64,000 nucleotides of DNA from Atriophallophorus winterbourni (lineage: Eukaryota; Platyhelminthes; Trematoda; Plagiorchiida; Microphallidae). The position numbers and the translations under genes were made by a program. Location of the stretch: the NCBI GenBank assembly GCA_013407085.1, contig JACCGJ010020209.1:1-64000 (forward strand). Direction: 5' to 3'. How positions within the stretch are numbered: position 1 is the first letter of the stretch; each line of letters opens with the position of its first letter. Of the stretch, positions 46,733 through 55,920 are shown in pieces. The notes beneath the pieces are model-generated. The model saw only the letters and a list, made by a program, of their open reading frames with translations. It made no database searches and was not told the origin of the DNA.

Positions 46733-46774
46733 CTCCACCTGACGATGGCAAACAGCCTGAAACCGGTAGTGGTG
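46733..46774 (+). ncRNA. Hammerhead, plus unit 9
   Basis: Consensus unit. Cut predicted 46768/46769. Confidence 0.8.
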
Positions 46775-46974
46775 GGTAAGGGATGGGGATGTGAGCAACA
46801 CATTACTTTGGTCATCCATAAGCGCCTCGAGTGCTTGACCAAGAATCACTTTGTGATTCCGTGTCTGAACATCGTGGTTAGTTGTACGAACCCTATATAA
46901 CAGTTGGCATACAAGTATAACCTTGTTTACCTTTAATCCACTGTTTCAAGGCTCACTGAACCTGATCTTACTGT

Positions 46975-47016
46975 CTCCACCTGACGATGGCAAACAGCCT
47001 GAAACCGGTAGTGCTG
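46975..47016 (+). ncRNA. Hammerhead, plus unit 10 (last)
   Basis: Core intact; stem I reads GTGC instead of GTGG, one mismatch at the fourth pair. The array ends 44 bp later, at the start of the gypsy gag sequence. Cut predicted 47010/47011. Confidence 0.75.
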
Positions 47017-47054
47017 TGTAAGGGATGGGAATGTGAGCAACACATTACTTTGGT

Positions 47055-47290
47055 AACATCTCTAAGTTGAAAGACACCCTGGCTACGCTGACTAAGGAAA
47101 TCGCATACTATCAGCTCACCATCTCCAACATGGAACGTTTCAAAGCGTCTACGTTTAGATCTCGGAGTCTATCTGGCAATAGAAGCCGTTCTCATATTCG
47201 TGATACTAACTGCTTTTGTTATTGCCACTGTCGGTTCTAAAACGCAACGCGCAGCTGCCTTCCAGGTTGTAAACATCCTAATGCATACAC
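47055..47290 (+). pseudogene. CsRn1-like gag fragment
   Basis: Translates to NISKLKDTLATLTKEIA, a basic RSRSLSGNRSRSH stretch and a degenerate knuckle (CYCH, stop, NATRSCLPGC) of the CHCC type known from CsRn1-like elements. An in-frame stop interrupts the knuckle. It starts immediately after the hammerhead array. Confidence 0.65.
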
Positions 47291-47379
47291 AGCCACTAAG
47301 AGAGGAAACCAGGTTGCCAGTCAGTAATGGCGACGGCTGCTCCTGGCAAACTAGCTAGTCTCCTCCCGTATGTATACGA

Positions 47380-47545
47380 TGCATTGAAAAAACTAAACTT
47401 TCTCATGGGAACTGGTGCTAAAATTAGCGTTATACCACCTACCTACGATAAAACGTGAACTGCAGGCATCAGGCATCACACTACAGGCGGCTAACGTATC
47501 GAGCATCTTGACTTATGGTGAGCAACATTTAAAACTCGATTTTTG
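47380..47545 (+). pseudogene. Gypsy protease relic
   Basis: LTLQAAN-like sequence (ITLQAANVSSILTYG) matches the protease at 4290-4350. Catalytic region degraded. Confidence 0.55.
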
Positions 47546-47779
47546 AATAAGATGTGCTTTTCCCTTCATCTTTTTGATAGCTGATGTTCAGAAGCATATT
47601 ATCGTTCTTAATTTCCTGACGAAACACGGTTGTATATCTCCCACACCGATGGCTACATGAAAACACCACGAAACTGAACGCGTCTTGTAAAGTATGCTCC
47701 ATCATTTTACCTAGTCTTCGCATATTCGTGCCGAACATTGCCACATATGACGACATCGTGCCTAAATTTTCGACAGTTT

Positions 47780-48420
47780 TCACCTAGGCTCGAAGGTTAA
47801 CACCTGAGAACTTAAAAGCGGTGAAATGTAAATTTGAGCATATGACCGCTCTAGTTAACATTAGACCATCCACCTATCCGTTGCATCGCCATTAGATGTG
47901 GTCGCCAAGATAAATGGCGATTGGAGACCCTGCGGCGATTATCGTGCGTTGAATAGTGTTACACAACCTGACCGCTAATCTATTCCGCATATACATAGGT
48001 TTTTGCTAAGCCTCGGAGGAAAATCTGTTTTCTCCAAATTAGACCTGGCACGTGCGTCACATCATATCTTCATGGCACCTGACGACATTGTCAATGCTGC
48101 TGTAATAACACCATTCGGTCTTTTCGAATTCTTTTGCATGCTCATCGGTTTGCGCAACGCAGCACAGTCTTTTCAACGTTTTGTAGATCAGATTTTTCGT
48201 GTATACGGACCAGGTATTAGTAGCTAGATCATCACACAAATAGCATGTACGACACCTCAGTGAAATCTTTGAACGTTTTGCCCAATGCGGCGATACTATG
48301 AATACCGACAAATGCGTTTATGTAAAGCCGAATATTGATTTCCTTGGCCATAGGATTGACAGTAATAGACTAATCCCGTTACCCAAAAAGACATGGTCCA
48401 TACAAGAATATCTAATGCCA
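47780..48420 (+). pseudogene. Gypsy reverse transcriptase relic
   Basis: Recognisable pieces in several frames: [55 protein letters not shown], and NTDKCVYVKPNIDFLGHRID. The YIDD box is not readable. Many stops. Confidence 0.8.
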
Positions 48421-48559
48421 CAATTAATCAAGAGCTTCTAGTCGTCGTTAATTAAAATGGACGATTCATTCCCAACGGTGCTGAAATACTTCAGCCGCTA
48501 ACCAGTATAATTAGAGAAAATCCCAAAAACTTGTCAAATACAACCGCTGCAGAATCCGC

Positions 48560-48828
48560 ATTCATCGAGGTTAAAGAACTTTCGACCAACGAATCAGCTC
48601 TACGTCACTTACAAACCAACGATAACGCGCATTTGGTTCTGAAAACCGACGCTTTGCAAGCTGCAGTCAAAACCGTGAAACAGGAAGAATTAAACGGAGA
48701 AATTTAACCACTGTCCTTTTTCTCACGGAAGTCACAACCAGTCCAGACTAGGTATAGCATTTTGGACGCGAACACCTCGCCATTTACCTAGCTATCAAAC
48801 ACATCCGTCACCTACTTGAAGGTTCCAA
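48560..48828 (+). pseudogene. Gypsy RNase H, left part
   Basis: Pieces such as HLVLKTDALQAAVKTV and FFSRKSQPVQTRYS, up to IRHLLEG, where the RTE begins. The right part resumes at about 52573. Confidence 0.7.
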
Positions 48829-48859
48829 CTAGATTTCTGCTGCTACAGCCAAATTAATT

Positions 48860-49671
48860 GACCAACAGCGTTACTTACCTCCAGGAGAAAGATATGATGA
48901 ACAGCGCAGCCAAATTCGCTAAAAGTTGAAGACCAATCTTGAAACGGACCGAGAATCATGGTGGGAAGAGCGGGCAGGCGAGGTGGAAGCAGCCCAAGCA
49001 GTTGGCAACACCCGCAAATTGTACCAGCTTATACGCTCCACAGGACAGCTTAATGCCCAGCGTGAGCGAACTCATCACGGAAGCAGATGGGTCGTTGATT
49101 ACTAACAGAGAAATGCTAATGGACCGCTGGAGGGAACATTTCGCTGGCCAATTCAATCAACCGCGACCACTCTTTGTTGCTCAGCCAAGTGGCTCTACCA
49201 CTCAGTGGCCAGCCCCACGGGGACCTCCTATAGAGGCTAAAATTCGCTCACACATAATGAAGCTTAGATGACGCAAGTCCCCTGGTTTAGACAAGCTACC
49301 AGCCGAACTATTCGTTGAAGGTGTCGACGTTTTGTGCAGTGAGCTGTTAGTGCTCTTCGGAAAGATTTGGAACAAGGAAACCATACCCAGCGCGCGGGGA
49401 CCGTCAGCCATCGTCCCAGTATTCTAGAAAAAGTCGACAAAAGAGTGCGGTAATCACAGGGGTATCAGTCTCATACCAGTGGTTTCGGAACTGTTCGCAT
49501 CAAGCACCCTGACCAGGCTTAACAGCTACCGAGAAGCAGAGTATCGAGAAGAACAGGCTGGTTTTAGAGGAGGACGCGGGTGTGTGGACCAAATCTTCAC
49601 GCTCCGCCAAATTTTGGAGCAACGTTACCAATACGCACGTCCAACAATCATCGTCTTCCTTGACATACGAG
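48860..49671 (+). pseudogene. RTE-like RT, left part
   Basis: Frame-shifted pieces: LIDQQRYLPPGERYDEQR, RESWWEERAGEVEAAQAVG, TRKLYQLIRSTGQL, and 49479-49671 with RLNSYREAEYREEQAGFR, GRGCVDQIFTLRQILEQ and IIVFLDIR. The frame stops at the TRIM. Confidence 0.85.
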
Positions 49672-49825
49672 TGTAGAAAGTCAAGATCATAGCGACACTG
49701 TGTATTCAACTACACTTCACCAAACATATGAAATCATCCTGGGAATTACAATACCAGAGATATACACATTGAACAGCTCTAGCATTCTGGTGACATGAAT
49801 ATTCATGCTGACAGCCACTCCACAT
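49672..49825 (-). repeat. TRIM copy c, 3' LTR (diverged)
   Basis: Same ends as the other TRIM LTRs, with more substitutions and small indels than its partner at 51123-51276. Confidence 0.85.
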
Positions 49826-50062
49826 CCTTTCCTTCCGTTTTTTTTTTTTTTTTCAAAATGAACTTACGTACGTGCTGTTACGCAAATTTATTTCGTCTGG
49901 AGGCCCGGATCTTTTTCATGTTTGATCGGCTCATCGGCATCTTGACTCGACAATTGGGAATTTATATCGTTCAAATGTAAATCGTTCCCCTTGAGCCGAG
50001 ACATACTTGATCAGTAGTTATATACCATATCCGAACGCTATAATCCTCACACCGGAAGCACA

Positions 50063-50106
50063 GGCCGGTTCGAGGTTTTTTTTGCCTCTCATTCATCAGC
50101 TATGCG
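50063..50106 (-). ncRNA. R2 hammerhead, copy 1 (degenerate)
   Basis: Minus strand CTGATGA is followed by a 4-bp duplication (ATGA) before GAGG, and GAAAC has lost an A. Probably inactive. Confidence 0.6.
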
Positions 50107-50315
50107 TCTCCGCTGGACTCTTCGCGTTTCGAACAGTATTTGTGTAGACGGATGGCGCAATGTGAACTGAAGTTCGCGTCACTCTCGCTACTTATAGTAG
50201 CTGAAGGGACTAAACTAAGTCCCAACTGAGCCAACGGCGGATTGCCGCGAGGGTTATTACAACCCCTGATAGTTCAAAGTATAATCCATTCCCGAACGCT
50301 AAAAGCCTCACCGGA

Positions 50316-50360
50316 AGCCCGAACCGGTTTCGAGGTTTTGCCCTCTCATCAGCATGTCGT
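50316..50360 (-). ncRNA. R2 hammerhead, copy 2
   Basis: Minus strand CTGATGA (50346-50352), stem II GAGG/CCTC, GAAAC and ACCGGT followed by T17. Stem I is weakened by mismatches (GACATG with CGGGC). Confidence 0.7.
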
Positions 50361-50634
50361 ATCCCTGGACTCTTCCGTTTCTACTAGTATTTGTGTAGAC
50401 GGATTGCTCAATGAACTGAAGTGTCGCTCCTGACTCCGCTACTTTTTAAGTATCTGAGGGACTAAACAACTAAGTCCCAACTATCCCCTCGCGGCAATAC
50501 GCCGTTGGATCAGTTGGGACTTAGTTTAGTCCCTTCAGCTACTTATAAAGTAGCGAGTAGACGCGAACTTCGTTCACATTGCGCCATCCGTCTACACAAA
50601 TACTAGTTCGAAACGCGAAGAGTCCAGCGGATAC

Positions 50635-50677
50635 GCATAGCTGATGAGAGGCAAAAACCTCGAAACCGGTCCTGTGC
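50635..50677 (+). ncRNA. R2 hammerhead, copy 3 (best-formed ribozyme in the window)
   Basis: Stem I GCATAG (50635-50640) pairs with CTGTGC (50672-50677), six pairs with one wobble. Core CTGATGA 50641-50647; stem II GAGG/CCTC perfect with a CAAAAA loop; GAAAC; stem III palindrome ACCGGT; C17. All core nucleotides are canonical. Cut predicted between 50671 and 50672. Confidence 0.88.
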
Positions 50678-50805
50678 TTCCGGTGAGATTTTAGCGTTTC
50701 GGAATGGTATTCTACTTTGAACTATCCAGGGGTTGTAATAACCCTCGCGGCAATACGCCGTTGGATCAGTTGGGACTTAGTTTAGTCCCTTCAGGTACTT
50801 ATAAA

Positions 50806-51124
50806 ATATTCTTAGATCTTCGCGAAGATTGTTTCCGAGACATCTGCATCATCGTTCTCATCAAAGGTGGAACACTGAATGAACTTCGTCGCCTGTTCAC
50901 CAAGCGCATTCCTTATCGTCACCATTTGATGCGCTTTATCGGTATTCGTCAGATTTGCCAACGTCCGAAAGTCGCTAAACTGTTCCTTCCACAGTTTCTA
51001 TCTCTCTGCCAATTCTTCATCACCTTCCATTGTGAGTGTTGCCGGTGGTCGAACATTAAAGCCGCTAAAACGGGCGTTGTCAGTTCTATCCGACGTTTTC
51101 TCATCAATCACCCTCGTCACCATG
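50806..51124 (-). pseudogene. TRIM copy c gag-like fragment
   Basis: The minus strand matches the gag-like frame of copy b from its start to the FAKLEE region, where R2 interrupts it. The remaining part lies at about 49826-50005 with a poly-T expansion. Confidence 0.75.
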
Positions 51125-51276
51125 TAGAAAAATCAAGATCAGAGCGACACATGTGTATTCACTACACGTCAACAAACATATGAATCATCATGGGAATTAC
51201 AATACAGAGATAGACACATTGACAGCTACTGCATTCTGATTGGACAACGAGTATACATGCTGGCAGCCACTCCACA
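51123..51276 (-). repeat. TRIM copy c, 5' LTR
   Basis: 154 bp, standard ends. Inner flank has the gag start and primer-site-like TGGTGACGAGGG. Confidence 0.88.
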
Positions 51277-52356
51277 ACGAGCATCCTTTGATTTCATTGA
51301 CAGATCCGCTCTCTGGGACTGTATTATTCGCCATGGTGCCCCACTGAAGTACGTAATTCTGTTCAAGAAGCTTTACTGCCACACCGCCGGCAGAGTCACA
51401 GCCTATCGTGATTTATCCAAACAGTTTACCATTTTCAGCGGGGTTTGTCAAGGATGTTCGATCTCCCATTCCTATTAAACTTTGCGATTGACGATGTCAT
51501 GCAGGCAGCAACAGCTCAACTACAGAATTGTTGAATCGATCTGCTCTCCGGTCGACAAGTTATGAATATGGACTATGCTGACGACATTGCCCTCTTTGGA
51601 AAGGATGCTTGCGCTATACAAAGCGCTTTGGATCTACTCGTTGTTCAGTTGTCGCTGTATGGATTACATTCCTCTCCGTCGAAATGCAAAGTGTTCCCAC
51701 TTTATTGGACACACCCAACACTTGATTTGACGATCGAAAACCATAAACTGGAAGTGATTGACAGATTCACCTACCTAGGGAGCTGCATCACCACTGGGGA
51801 CGATATCAAAGCTGAAATCACAGCACGGATTGCAAGAGCACGCCATGCTTTCGCTGGGCTACGGAGCCGACGCGATGTTGGATTACGCTTGAAGAGCAGA
51901 GTGTACCAGGCCACCGTACGAGCAGTTTTACTGTGTGGCTGCGAGACGTGGACGCTGCGACAAGCCAAAAGTCAACGATTATCGACGTTTGATTATCGCT
52001 CCCTGCGGAGTATAGCTCGTTTAAGCTGGCAGCGGAAAGTCAAAAATGACGACGTCAGGATGGCAGTCCTCGGCGATCACTATGTGACACTCTCCGATCA
52101 TATATCCATGAGCCAGCTGAGATGGCTGGGGCGCGTTCTTCGTATGGATGAGCGACGCCTTCCTCGCCTAGCTCGTTTTGCTCCAGCTGGACCTGATTTG
52201 AAACGTCGCCGTGGCGGACAAAGGGAAAACCTGGCGGAAGACCCTCAAGCGTCTAACAGCCCCACTAGCCATCGTGGCAACATCGCGCTTAACCGGGGGG
52301 GTCCGATGGACCGTGAAGATATGTGGCTGATAACACTCAGTGTGATAGCAATATAA
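51277..52356 (+). pseudogene. RTE-like RT, right part, with C-terminal region
   Basis: Resumes with FDFIDRSALWDCIIRHGAP and FSGVCQGC in one frame. A second open frame from 51562 has the catalytic MDYADDIALFG, SKCKVFPLYW, FTYLGSCITTGDDIKAEI and LLCGCETWTLRQAKSQRL, then SQLRWLGRVLRMDERRLP, the usual RTE-type C-terminal end. At least one frameshift lies between them, near 51480-51560. A 3' UTR leads to the ATAATA tail at about 52550-52572. Confidence 0.87.
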
Positions 52357-52572
52357 AGGAACCAGTGGCAAAATTTCTGCCGTGCTTGTGTTCCCGTTTA
52401 TCAGTGACCCTCCCTTATTCCAAAAAGACAAAAAAATCGAAACCGGCATGTGTAAACAGACAGAAAAAATCCCCCTTTTTTCTATTTTTCTTTCTTTTAT
52501 CATGTACCTTCTTAATGGTATAATTGTTGGCACATCGTCTGTGAAGACTTGTGTGATAATAATAATAAATAA

Positions 52573-52770
52573 TACTCGAAGGACGCACCTTTACAGTGTT
52601 CACCGAACACAAGCCAATTTTTTATGCGTTCATTTCTCCGGCAGACCGAAACTCTCCAAAGAAATTCGTGAACTCGACTTTATCGCGCAGTTCACTACAG
52701 ATATTAGACACATTGACGGTGACCGTAACATTTTGCTGAGGCGTTATCACGTTGTACTATCCAACAGATA
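52573..52770 (+). pseudogene. Gypsy RNase H, right part
   Basis: Resumes with LEGRTFTVFTEHKPI, matching the TDHKPL motif region of the copy at 5760-5830, then IAQFTTDIRHIDGDRN in another frame. Degraded. Confidence 0.75.
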
Positions 52771-52879
52771 AGCATCTTAGTAATTGACCTCAGAGAACTG
52801 GCCACTTATCAACTAAACGACACTGAATTTACCGAAATTGACGCTAATTCGTCAATCAAATTTGCGCTTTTGCCGATGC

Positions 52880-53170
52880 TAGATTGTGATGCTGAGATCC
52901 ACTGTGATATATCGACCGGTAAATCGAGACAGTTCTTTTGCGAGATATTTCTACAGAAACATTCGCACGGACATTCGTCGATTCTCGGATCTTCAAATTT
53001 GGTGTGCTTATACGATTACTACTGACAGAGGATCACAATTGACGAGCGTTTTGTTCCGCAAACTGAGCCGCTAACTACGATGTGATGATCTGTGTACTAC
53101 CACATACCATCTTGCAGCTAATGTACTATTTGAACGTTTCCGTCGTCAATTGTATTCCATTTTATTTACA
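52880..53170 (+). pseudogene. Gypsy integrase relic
   Basis: TITTDRGSQLTSVLFRKLS has the second catalytic Asp. A later frame-shifted piece (TTTYHLAANVLFERFRRQL) has the Glu position. Short and broken. Confidence 0.75.
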
Positions 53171-53227
53171 TTTCCACCGATGCTTGTTTTAATCAACGAT
53201 TATTGCATAATATACAGTCTATACAGT

Positions 53228-53298
53228 CTCGGTTCTGACTCGAACACAGGATTTTTACCATTGTAGTCTCATTCCTTACCGCTTGAGCTACCGACCCC
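53228..53298 (-). repeat. tRNA-derived repeat (SINE-like head), copy 1
   Basis: The minus strand has an A-box-like TAGCTCAAGCGG and a B-box-like TGTTCGAGTCA at tRNA spacing. The T-stem no longer pairs well and the acceptor stem is poor, so it is not a working tRNA. The neighbouring TTTGTCCGATCGCGATTATG block is repeated with the next copy. Confidence 0.65.
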
Positions 53299-53649
53299 GT
53301 TTGTCCGATCGCGATTATGTGTTAGTAAATGTTTCTTCAGACCGGCACATTTGATTAGCGTCATAAGCTTGACCAGTCAAAAATGAGACAGCAACATCTA
53401 TTGTGGTCGTCTATCCGATCTGATCTTCTTGTCAGGTCATCCTATCAGATAAAGTGTACGCTAACACGGATTAAATATGACGGGCATTATTGTTCAATTG
53501 TGTTTGGAGAGATTGCTCATTACGTTTTGCGTCTACTCATCAGTACCATGTCCTTTGAAATATTCACAAAGTTTATCACAACCCTACACATTGGAAGCAC
53601 TGGACTCGAGTTACGCTCTTATGAGAGCGAATTAGCAATACATATACAG

Positions 53650-53721
53650 TCTCGGGTCTGACTCGAACACAGGACCTTCACCTTTGTAGTCTCATGCCTT
53701 ACCGCTTGAGCTACCGACCCC
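53650..53721 (-). repeat. tRNA-derived repeat, copy 2
   Basis: Same A- and B-box-like sequences as copy 1 and the same downstream block. A third partial copy of the flank only (CAGACTGGCACATTTG, ATCTATTGTGGTCGT) lies at about 53877-53960. Confidence 0.65.
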
Positions 53722-53979
53722 CGTTTGTCCGATCGCGATTATGAATTAGTGAATATTTCTTCAGACCGGCACATTTGATTAGCGTCATAACCTTGACCAG
53801 TGGAAAATGAGTTAGCAACATCTATTGTGGTCGTCTTACCGATTTGAACGATTGCGATTCATTCTTCATGAAGCCTTCTTCAGACTGGCACATTTGTGTA
53901 GCGTCATATGCCCGACCAGTCGAGAAGGAGCGTGCAACATCTATTGTGGTCGTGTAACCGGTCTGATCTCTTTGTCAGT

Positions 53980-55320
53980 GTTTGAACGTCGTTGTTCGTT
54001 GATTATGCGTTTTCATAAGACATTTTATTTTGCATGCTTTTTCAAGGTAATTCATGATGGAAAATCATCATAGCGCATGCATGGTACCGTCTATTACGCG
54101 CGATTTCAGCTCGAATGTAATTAACGGGTAAAGGTGATTGAGGACTAAACTCTCCGAAAATAATATTTCATAATATTTCAAACCTATGTTTGCAACCATT
54201 CCTTGAAACATTGTGTCCAAGTAAAAAAAACAGAATTTGATTGCCAATGATTTATCGTTTGATTGTTAAACGATTTTCGGACAGAATCACATTCAACGAG
54301 CTGCAGGCAAAAATAGGCATGCATCATTTTAACAATAAACAAAAGTCAGTATTAATAATTAATATCCATGTAACACATTTATTTGATATTACTATTCTCT
54401 AGTTGTACGCAATTCTCTTCCAATGTTTCGATGAGTATTGCCGATCAGAGTTAAACATCCCTTAGCTTGTATCGAACAATTATATCATAAATAGGTTTGC
54501 TTGCATTAAATGTTGTATCAAAAATGAGTAACAATATAATTCTTGCTTAACCGAATACTGAGAGGCAAAGGGCCTGCGAGTGGCGGTAAAATAAATGGTG
54601 GGAAGTACTCAAGGAAACCAATTCAATTGGTGATTCTACAGATGAATAATATTATTTGTAAATATGTGGTTTGCGTTGATTTACTATTTCATTATATCAC
54701 ATCTGATTCTTTTATGAACCAGACTTTGCTGCCAAAGTTTACAAATACCTCATAATTCAATGTTTTGAGAGAAAGAACTTTCGTATTCTTTAAAGAAATG
54801 CGAGGGAAGGTAGTACGTAATAGGGAAAAACACCTGTCAGTTTCTGCCGCAATAATGCAATCCAAATCAATATTTTATGCTACAATTATTGTTCCAATTA
54901 TTTTTGTTAAACACTCGCTCAATATGGGAATAAATGTTCACAGATCTATTCATCACTATATGAGAGTTATGCTGAATTAATATTTCCAGTCTCTTGTTTT
55001 CTTTCCAATTCCGAATAAGATGTGCAATTACTTGTAAAAAAACAGAAAATTGAATCAAATGCTCATGCACTACTCATTCAATGTCAAATACATTTCGACG
55101 GTATTACAATCAATTCACATGATATTCTACCGCAAGCAACTTACAAATTTCAACTTTCATATCCTATTCCAAAGAAAGTCAAAAAAAGTTAATTATGAGC
55201 AGCGTCTATTAATTCGATATGAATTAGTCCACAAATAGATTTGCTAAATACGATGTATTACAGGTAACAACGAATTGTGCAATAACAGTGTATTTTCGAT
55301 TTCTAAGAATAGTATAATCC
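53980..55320. other. AT-rich spacer
   Basis: Nothing recognised. Confidence 0.4.
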
Positions 55321-55329
55321 CTCTCGGAG

Positions 55330-55920
55330 AGTGCTACTCACAAGGTTTCGTATGATATGCTGACCACCAGACTTCGGACAAACAAAAGAGCATGAAAAGC
55401 CGAAAGGTTCGAGTACGACCTCGCAATACTTCGAGTTTTGGAAGGATTTCTTAGAACGGTTCAAGCGACAATAAATTTGGAAGCAAACGATGATAGACAA
55501 CGTTAGTCGAAATTGACCGATATGCAAACATTCAATGTCACTCATACGAGCCCTGCTTGGCGGGGGTTAAAATGTAAATTTTTGTAGGTAATCCACTGAC
55601 AAGTCATATTGGAACGACAACTCAGACAGACATGTTTGAAGATCAGTGTTTTATCGTATGTTTTCCTATATAAGATAGGCGTGTTTTGTTATTTATCTTG
55701 TGTGTAATGGACGCCTTTGCGCAACCAGCTTTTATTGTTTTTTGCTCTTTCTGAGTGTATGCGATTAGCGTTAGGCAGTTTGACTTCAGGGTTGAAGCGA
55801 AACTCAATCGTTGTGCGTGGAACGGTGCGTGGAATCGGTAACATGGTTACCGTTGTACTGATTAAACGGAAGTGTTTAATTGGTCAGATGTCTACCACCT
55901 ACCACTTGTTTAACTGAAAT
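55330..55920. repeat. Interspersed repeat family P, copy 3
   Basis: Shares GAGCCCTGCTTGGCG and CACTGACAAGTCA blocks with 20415-20480, and a TATATAAG block followed by GTGTTTTGTT with 28.3 kb. Contains no complete hammerhead. Confidence 0.5.

Larger units (their letters stand above)
44103..47054 (+). repeat. Tandem array of about 242-bp hammerhead-ribozyme monomers (retrozyme-like)
   Basis: About 12 monomers. From 44707 rightwards they are on the plus strand; from 44103 to 44699 they are on the minus strand, meeting head to head. Predicted cleavage sites on the plus strand fall after 44880, 45122, 45364, 45556, 45799, about 46041, 46283, 46526, 46768 and 47010, i.e. every 241-243 bp, except one 192-bp unit that lacks the segment before stem I. 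Each monomer also holds two hairpins (AATCACTTTGTGATT, GGTTCGTTGTACGAACC) and a TATATAA. It fits the known design of animal retrozymes, which give small circular RNAs. Confidence 0.9.
50006..50805. repeat. Second hammerhead-repeat family (R2): two minus units and one plus unit
   Basis: Three related units of about 255-265 bp. Two are on the minus strand, followed head to head by one on the plus strand, meeting near 50485-50500. Each has a hammerhead, a GGGACTTAG/TAGTCCC hairpin and an AGACGGATGGC block. The sequence outside the ribozyme is unrelated to the 44-47 kb monomers. Possible ATA target repeat at 50003-50005 and 50806-50808. Confidence 0.82.
49672..51276 (-). mobile_element. TRIM copy c, with ACGAG TSD and a nested insertion
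   Basis: LTRs at 49672-49825 and 51123-51276; ACGAG on both sides (49667-49671, 51277-51281). The gag-like interior is interrupted between about 50006 and 50805 by hammerhead family R2. The RT reads IIVFLDIR on the left and FDFIDRSALWDC on the right, which join directly in related elements. Confidence 0.92.
48829..52572 (+). mobile_element. 5'-truncated RTE-like element inserted in gypsy RNase H
   Basis: Left boundary follows TACTTGAAGG in the gypsy sequence. The right boundary is an ATAATAATAATAAAT-type tail followed by TACTCGAAGG, a near-perfect 10-bp target duplication. The element lacks its endonuclease and is split by a TRIM at 49672-51276. Confidence 0.8.
47055..53175 (+). mobile_element. 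Second Ty3/gypsy (CsRn1-like) element, decayed and carrying nested insertions
   Basis: In order on the plus strand: gag (47055-47290), protease (47380-47545), RT (47780-48420), RNase H (48560-48828 and 52573-52770) and integrase (52880-53170). An RTE element interrupts RNase H. No LTRs were recognised with confidence. Confidence 0.8.

Noticed and set aside
44103..47054. CRISPR array, because of regular direct repeats.
   Set aside because: Units are 242 bp and similar throughout, without short repeat-unique spacer alternation, and the context is eukaryotic.
53228..53298. Functional tRNA gene on the minus strand.
   Set aside because: A- and B-box-like sequences are present but the T-stem and acceptor stem do not pair properly, and the unit is repeated with its flank.
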